DNA from: Alphaproteobacteria bacterium | Lineage (GTDB): Bacteria > Myxococcota_A > UBA796 > GCA-2862545 | Assembly (NCBI GenBank): GCA_020632875.1 | Contig: JACKET010000003.1 | Coordinates: forward strand, 248,001-312,000 | Length of the DNA stretch: 64,000 nucleotides | Direction of reading: 5' to 3' | Shown here: one piece after another, positions 61,170-64,000 of the stretch | How positions within the stretch are numbered: the stretch's first letter is position 1 | Layout of the letters: every line of letters begins with the position of its first letter | Notes under the pieces: model-generated | The model's database searches: none | Told to the model about the DNA's origin: nothing | Seen by the model: only the letters and a program-made list of their open reading frames with translations | Program-made: the position numbers and the translations under genes

Positions 61170-62435
61170 TCAGGGCGTCGTGACCGGCTCGATGCAGACG
61201 ATGCGATTGGCCGTGCGGTCCGCGACGAACATCACCATGCCGTCGCTCGACACGGCCAGCACGTTGCCGTCGTAGTTCGAGAGGACGAGGCCCGACGCGA
61301 GCTCGGTGATGGTCCCGGCCGGGTCGATCTCCAGGAGCGTGCCCGCCGACCAGCTCGCGACGAACATCCGCTGCCCGAAGGCCCCGCCCGTCGAGAACGT
61401 GACGCCGTGCACGCCGCCGAGGCCCGTCGCCAGGGGCGTCCCGGCCACGCCGGTGGCATCGATCGGGGTGACGGAGCCGTCGCCCGCGTAGCCGCCGCCA
61501 TTGGGACGGGAGGCCCACATCCCGCCGTAGAGGCCCGTCGGATCGAAGGCGATGCCCTCCGAGCCCGCGACCTCGGAGAAGTCCGTCACGGCGCCGGTGC
61601 TGTCGACCACGCCCCAGTCGACGCCCGACCCATCCGTGTCACCCGTCACGAGCAGACCGGTCGGATAGGCCGTCCCAGGCGGGCTGAACGCGAGCCCGTA
61701 GATGTCGTCGAGGCCGGCTCCCGGCGCCATGGCGAACACCGAGACCGTCCCGCCCGGCTCGACCCGGTAGACGCGGCTGTCCCCATCGCTGTCGGTGCCC
61801 TGGTCGCCCACGTAGAGGCTCCCGTCGAACACGCCGTCCCCGTCCCAGATCACGGTGGTGAGCAGCGCGGGCGTGGTGCTCCAGGAGGCCGCGTCCACGC
61901 GGGTCGTCACGTCGCCCGTGGCGATGTCGACCTCCCGCAGCGAGTCGTCGCCCTGGTTGACCACGAACAGCTTGCCGCCGAAGCCGCCCTCCGCGAAGGT
62001 CAATGCGACGGGGAGCGAGATCCCGTCCGTGCTGTCGGCCACGACGACGGCGCGGTAGCCGGCGCGCACCGTCCAGCCGGGGTCCACGGAGAACGAGCCG
62101 CAGTTGTAGCTGTAGACGGGATCGGTGTCCGTGTCGGTGTCGGTATCCGCGTCGGTGTCCGTGTCGGAATCGGTGTCCGTGTCGGCATCCGTGTCCGCGT
62201 CGGTGTCGGTGTCGGTGTCGGAGTCGGAGTCGGAGTCCGCGTCCGTGTCCGTGTCGGAGTCGGCATCGGTGTCCGAGTCCGCGTCGGTGTCCGCGTCGGA
62301 GTCGGCGTCGGCATCGGTGTCCGCGTCGGCGTCGGTGTCCGCGTCGGTGTCGGTGTCGGACGCACCCATGGTGTCGGTGACGCCGTTCTTGCAGGCGATC
62401 AGGGCGAACAGGGCGAGGACGGTGGCATTGCGCAT
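61170..62435 (-). CDS. Lipoprotein with Asp-rich linker and propeller-like domain
   Basis: A 421-residue lipoprotein: MRNATVLALFALIAC, an Asp-Thr/Asp-Ala/Asp-Ser linker of about 80 residues (24-105), then about 310 residues of recurring short strands with Gly-Asp turns (FGGKLFVVNQGDDSLREVDI, FDGSLYVGDQGTDSDGDSRV, AFGQRMFVASWSAGTLLEID, GMVMFVADRTANRIVCIEP). The pattern suits a six- to eight-bladed beta-propeller such as SMP-30/NHL type; residues for lactonase activity were not identified. The protein probably acts at the cell surface. Its stop falls next to the repeat copy 5 block. Confidence 0.8.
   Translation of the reverse strand: MRNATVLALFALIACKNGVTDTMGASDTDTDADTDADADTDADADSDADTDADSDTDADSDTDTDADSDSDSDTDTDTDADTDADTDTDSDTDTDADTDTDTDTDPVYSYNCGSFSVDPGWTVRAGYRAVVVADSTDGISLPVALTFAEGGFGGKLFVVNQGDDSLREVDIATGDVTTRVDAASWSTTPALLTTVIWDGDGVFDGSLYVGDQGTDSDGDSRVYRVEPGGTVSVFAMAPGAGLDDIYGLAFSPPGTAYPTGLLVTGDTDGSGVDWGVVDSTGAVTDFSEVAGSEGIAFDPTGLYGGMWASRPNGGGYAGDGSVTPIDATGVAGTPLATGLGGVHGVTFSTGGAFGQRMFVASWSAGTLLEIDPAGTITELASGLVLSNYDGNVLAVSSDGMVMFVADRTANRIVCIEPVTTP
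62127..62362. repeat. In-gene Asp-linker microsatellite
   Basis: GTCGGTGTCC/GTCCGTGTCGG-type units encode Thr-Asp/Ser-Asp/Ala-Asp on the minus strand. The DNA is a very close cousin of that at 36994-37237 and 54944-55145. Confidence 0.75.
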
Positions 62436-62475
62436 GGAGCCTCCAGCGCCATGGCCGTATCTCCGGATCGCGCCG

Positions 62476-64000
62476 TCAGCCCGCGCGCTCGAGCGGCTCT
62501 TCGCGGAACTGGCGCTCGACGAGCTTCCGGTAGAGCCCGTCGCGCGCCACGAGCTCGGCATGGGACCCGCGCTCGACCACCTTCCCGTCTTGCAGGACCA
62601 CCACCTCGTCGGCGTCGCGGACCGTCGAGAGCCGGTGTGCGATCACCAGCGTGGTGCGGCCCTGCATGAGGCGATCGAGGGCCTCCTGCACGAGGTGCTC
62701 GCTCTCGGAGTCGAGGGCGCTCGTGGCCTCGTCGAGGATGAGGACGCGCGGATCCTTCAGCAGCGCCCGGGCGATGGCGATGCGCTGCTTCTGACCGCCG
62801 GAGAGCCGAACGCCGCGCTCGCCGACGAGCGTGTCGAAGCCGTCGGGGAACTGGTCGATGAAGCCCTCGGCGTTCGCGGCGCGAGCCGCCGCACGGACCT
62901 CGTCGATCGTCGCCTCGGGCTTTCCGTACCGGATGTTGTCGGCGATGGACGTGGCGAAGAGCATGGGCTCCTGCGCGACGACACCGATGTGGCGGCGCAG
63001 GGTCTGGCCGTCGAGGCCCACGAGGTCGCGCCCGTCGAGCTCGATGACGCCGCGCTGGGGGTCGTAGAACCGGGTGAGCAGCGCGGCCACGGTGCTCTTG
63101 CCGGATCCGGACGGCCCCACGAGGGCCACCACGCGGCCCGGCTCGATCTCGAGGTCGAGCTCGTCGAGGACGGTGACGTCGGGGCGGCTGGGGTACGCGA
63201 ACCCGACGCCCGCGAACCGCACGCGGCCCTCGACCGACTCGACCGGCTCGCCGCCCCGCTCGACCGTGCTGACGCGATCCAGCAGCTGGAACACGCGCTG
63301 GCTCGCGCCCGTCGCCCGCATGAAGTCGCTGTAGAGGTTCGACAGCGCGCCGAGCGAGAACGCGACCATCAGGGTGTAGAGGAGGAACGCGGTGAGCTCG
63401 CCCGTCGACATCAGGCCGTCGATGACGAGGTTGCCGCCGTACCAGACGACCAGCGCGATGGCGCCGTAGCCCGCGAAGCCGACCCAGCCGTTGAACACGC
63501 CCATCGCCAGCGCGCGGAAGGCCGCGAGCTTGTAGCTGCGCTCGACCGCGTCGCCGTAGCGCTCGACCTCGGCATCCTCGCGAGCGAAGGCGCGGACGGT
63601 GCGCACGCCCGCCAGGGCCTCTTCGGCGACCGTGGTGGACTCGGCCAGGGCATCCTGCACCTGCTTCGAGAGGCGGCGCACGAGACGCCCGTAGAGCGCC
63701 GCCGAGATCGCGACGAGCGGCACGACGGCGAGCGCCACCCCCGACAGGGACGGGCTCGTGTAGACGAGCAGCCCCATCGCGCCCAGCGCGGACACGCCGA
63801 ACCGCAGCGCCATGCTGACGTTCACGGTCACCGCGTTCTGCAGCACCGTCGTGTCGGACGCGAGGCGGTTCGTGAGCTCACCCGTGCGGGACTGGTCGAA
63901 GAAGCTGATCTCCTGCGCGATGATCGAGCGGAAGAGATCCTTGCGGAGCCGCGCCACGACGCGCTCGCCGGCCACCGTGAACAGCCAGGCCCGAATCATG
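62476..64000 (-). CDS. ABC exporter half-transporter, N-terminus cut by the window edge
   Basis: At least 507 residues of an ABCB/MsbA-like exporter fused transmembrane-ATPase protein. The frame starts inside the first membrane region (WLFTVAGERVVARLRKDLFR, then ISFFDQSRTGELTNRLASDT, the coupling-helix motif), so about 80-100 N-terminal residues lie beyond the edge. The ATPase has Walker A VGPSGSGKST, Q-loop VVAQEPMLF, signature LSGGQKQR, Walker B LILDEATSALD and H-loop IAHRLSTV. It should work as a homodimer exporting lipid or drug-like molecules. Its stop is 41 bp from the start of the propeller-like lipoprotein gene on the same strand. Confidence 0.9.
   Translation of the reverse strand, partial: MIRAWLFTVAGERVVARLRKDLFRSIIAQEISFFDQSRTGELTNRLASDTTVLQNAVTVNVSMALRFGVSALGAMGLLVYTSPSLSGVALAVVPLVAISAALYGRLVRRLSKQVQDALAESTTVAEEALAGVRTVRAFAREDAEVERYGDAVERSYKLAAFRALAMGVFNGWVGFAGYGAIALVVWYGGNLVIDGLMSTGELTAFLLYTLMVAFSLGALSNLYSDFMRATGASQRVFQLLDRVSTVERGGEPVESVEGRVRFAGVGFAYPSRPDVTVLDELDLEIEPGRVVALVGPSGSGKSTVAALLTRFYDPQRGVIELDGRDLVGLDGQTLRRHIGVVAQEPMLFATSIADNIRYGKPEATIDEVRAAARAANAEGFIDQFPDGFDTLVGERGVRLSGGQKQRIAIARALLKDPRVLILDEATSALDSESEHLVQEALDRLMQGRTTLVIAHRLSTVRDADEVVVLQDGKVVERGSHAELVARDGLYRKLVERQFREEPLERAG

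Overview
The window is very GC-rich, densely packed DNA, most probably from a myxobacterium-like (Myxococcota or deltaproteobacterial) Gram-negative bacterium. The evidence is: a MYXO-CTERM-type tail (GCGC motif, hydrophobic helix, terminal Arg pair) on the giant secreted lectin at 371-3310; many lipoproteins with Asp-Ala/Asp-Ser/Asp-Thr linkers; a eukaryote-like Ser/Thr kinase fused to ATPase and repeat regions; outer-membrane barrel-like proteins ending in Phe; and C or G at most wobble positions. No rRNA, tRNA, phage, integrase, transposase or CRISPR array was recognised.

Layout. 1-4.5 kb: a degenerate AdoMet decarboxylase-like gene, the lectin/thrombospondin-type-3 surface protein, a 0.9 kb repeat-filled convergent gap, then canonical speD coupled to hutF. 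5.9-10.6 kb: a DUF4157-like zinc-peptidase fold protein, an AAA+ ATPase of the type seen with contractile injection systems, a protein-arginine-methyltransferase-like enzyme and, convergent to it, a DDAH-like dimethylarginine hydrolase. 10.6-23.3 kb: secreted and outer-membrane proteins including a tandem duplicated pair (13420-15591 and 15666-17795), then an envelope cluster of a Pro-rich one-pass protein, a vWFA lipoprotein and two FHA-containing membrane proteins. 24-28 kb: a palindrome-bounded repeat, a five-heme c-type cytochrome lipoprotein coupled to a small barrel-like protein, and unknown envelope proteins. 28-42 kb: ABC-F ATPase, amidohydrolase, DksA, HTTM protein, several lipoproteins, a NodB-type polysaccharide deacetylase, a 1.2 kb repeat block, GloB and SlyX. 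42-54.6 kb: HelD-like helicase, hybrid histidine kinase-MFS-TPR/thioredoxin operon, DUF5916 barrel, S46 dipeptidyl peptidase, SDR. 54.6-64 kb: two LNR-like lipoproteins, a CDGSH-TIR fusion, the large kinase, another repeat block, a propeller-like lipoprotein and a truncated ABC exporter.

How genes work together. Many neighbours are translationally coupled by ATGA/GTGA/TGATG overlaps (hutF-speD, FHA-vWFA, barrel-cytochrome, two lipoprotein genes, MFS-histidine kinase, secreted Cys protein-CDGSH/TIR). The most system-like stretch is 5895-10616, where an AAA+ ATPase and a PRMT-like enzyme form one transcription unit facing a DDAH-like enzyme, suggesting addition and turnover of methyl-arginine. 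The noncoding space is dominated by a dispersed modular repeat (five copies in three blocks, each with a 39-nt hairpin core) and a second 90-bp repeat (two copies), one of which is bounded by long palindromes.
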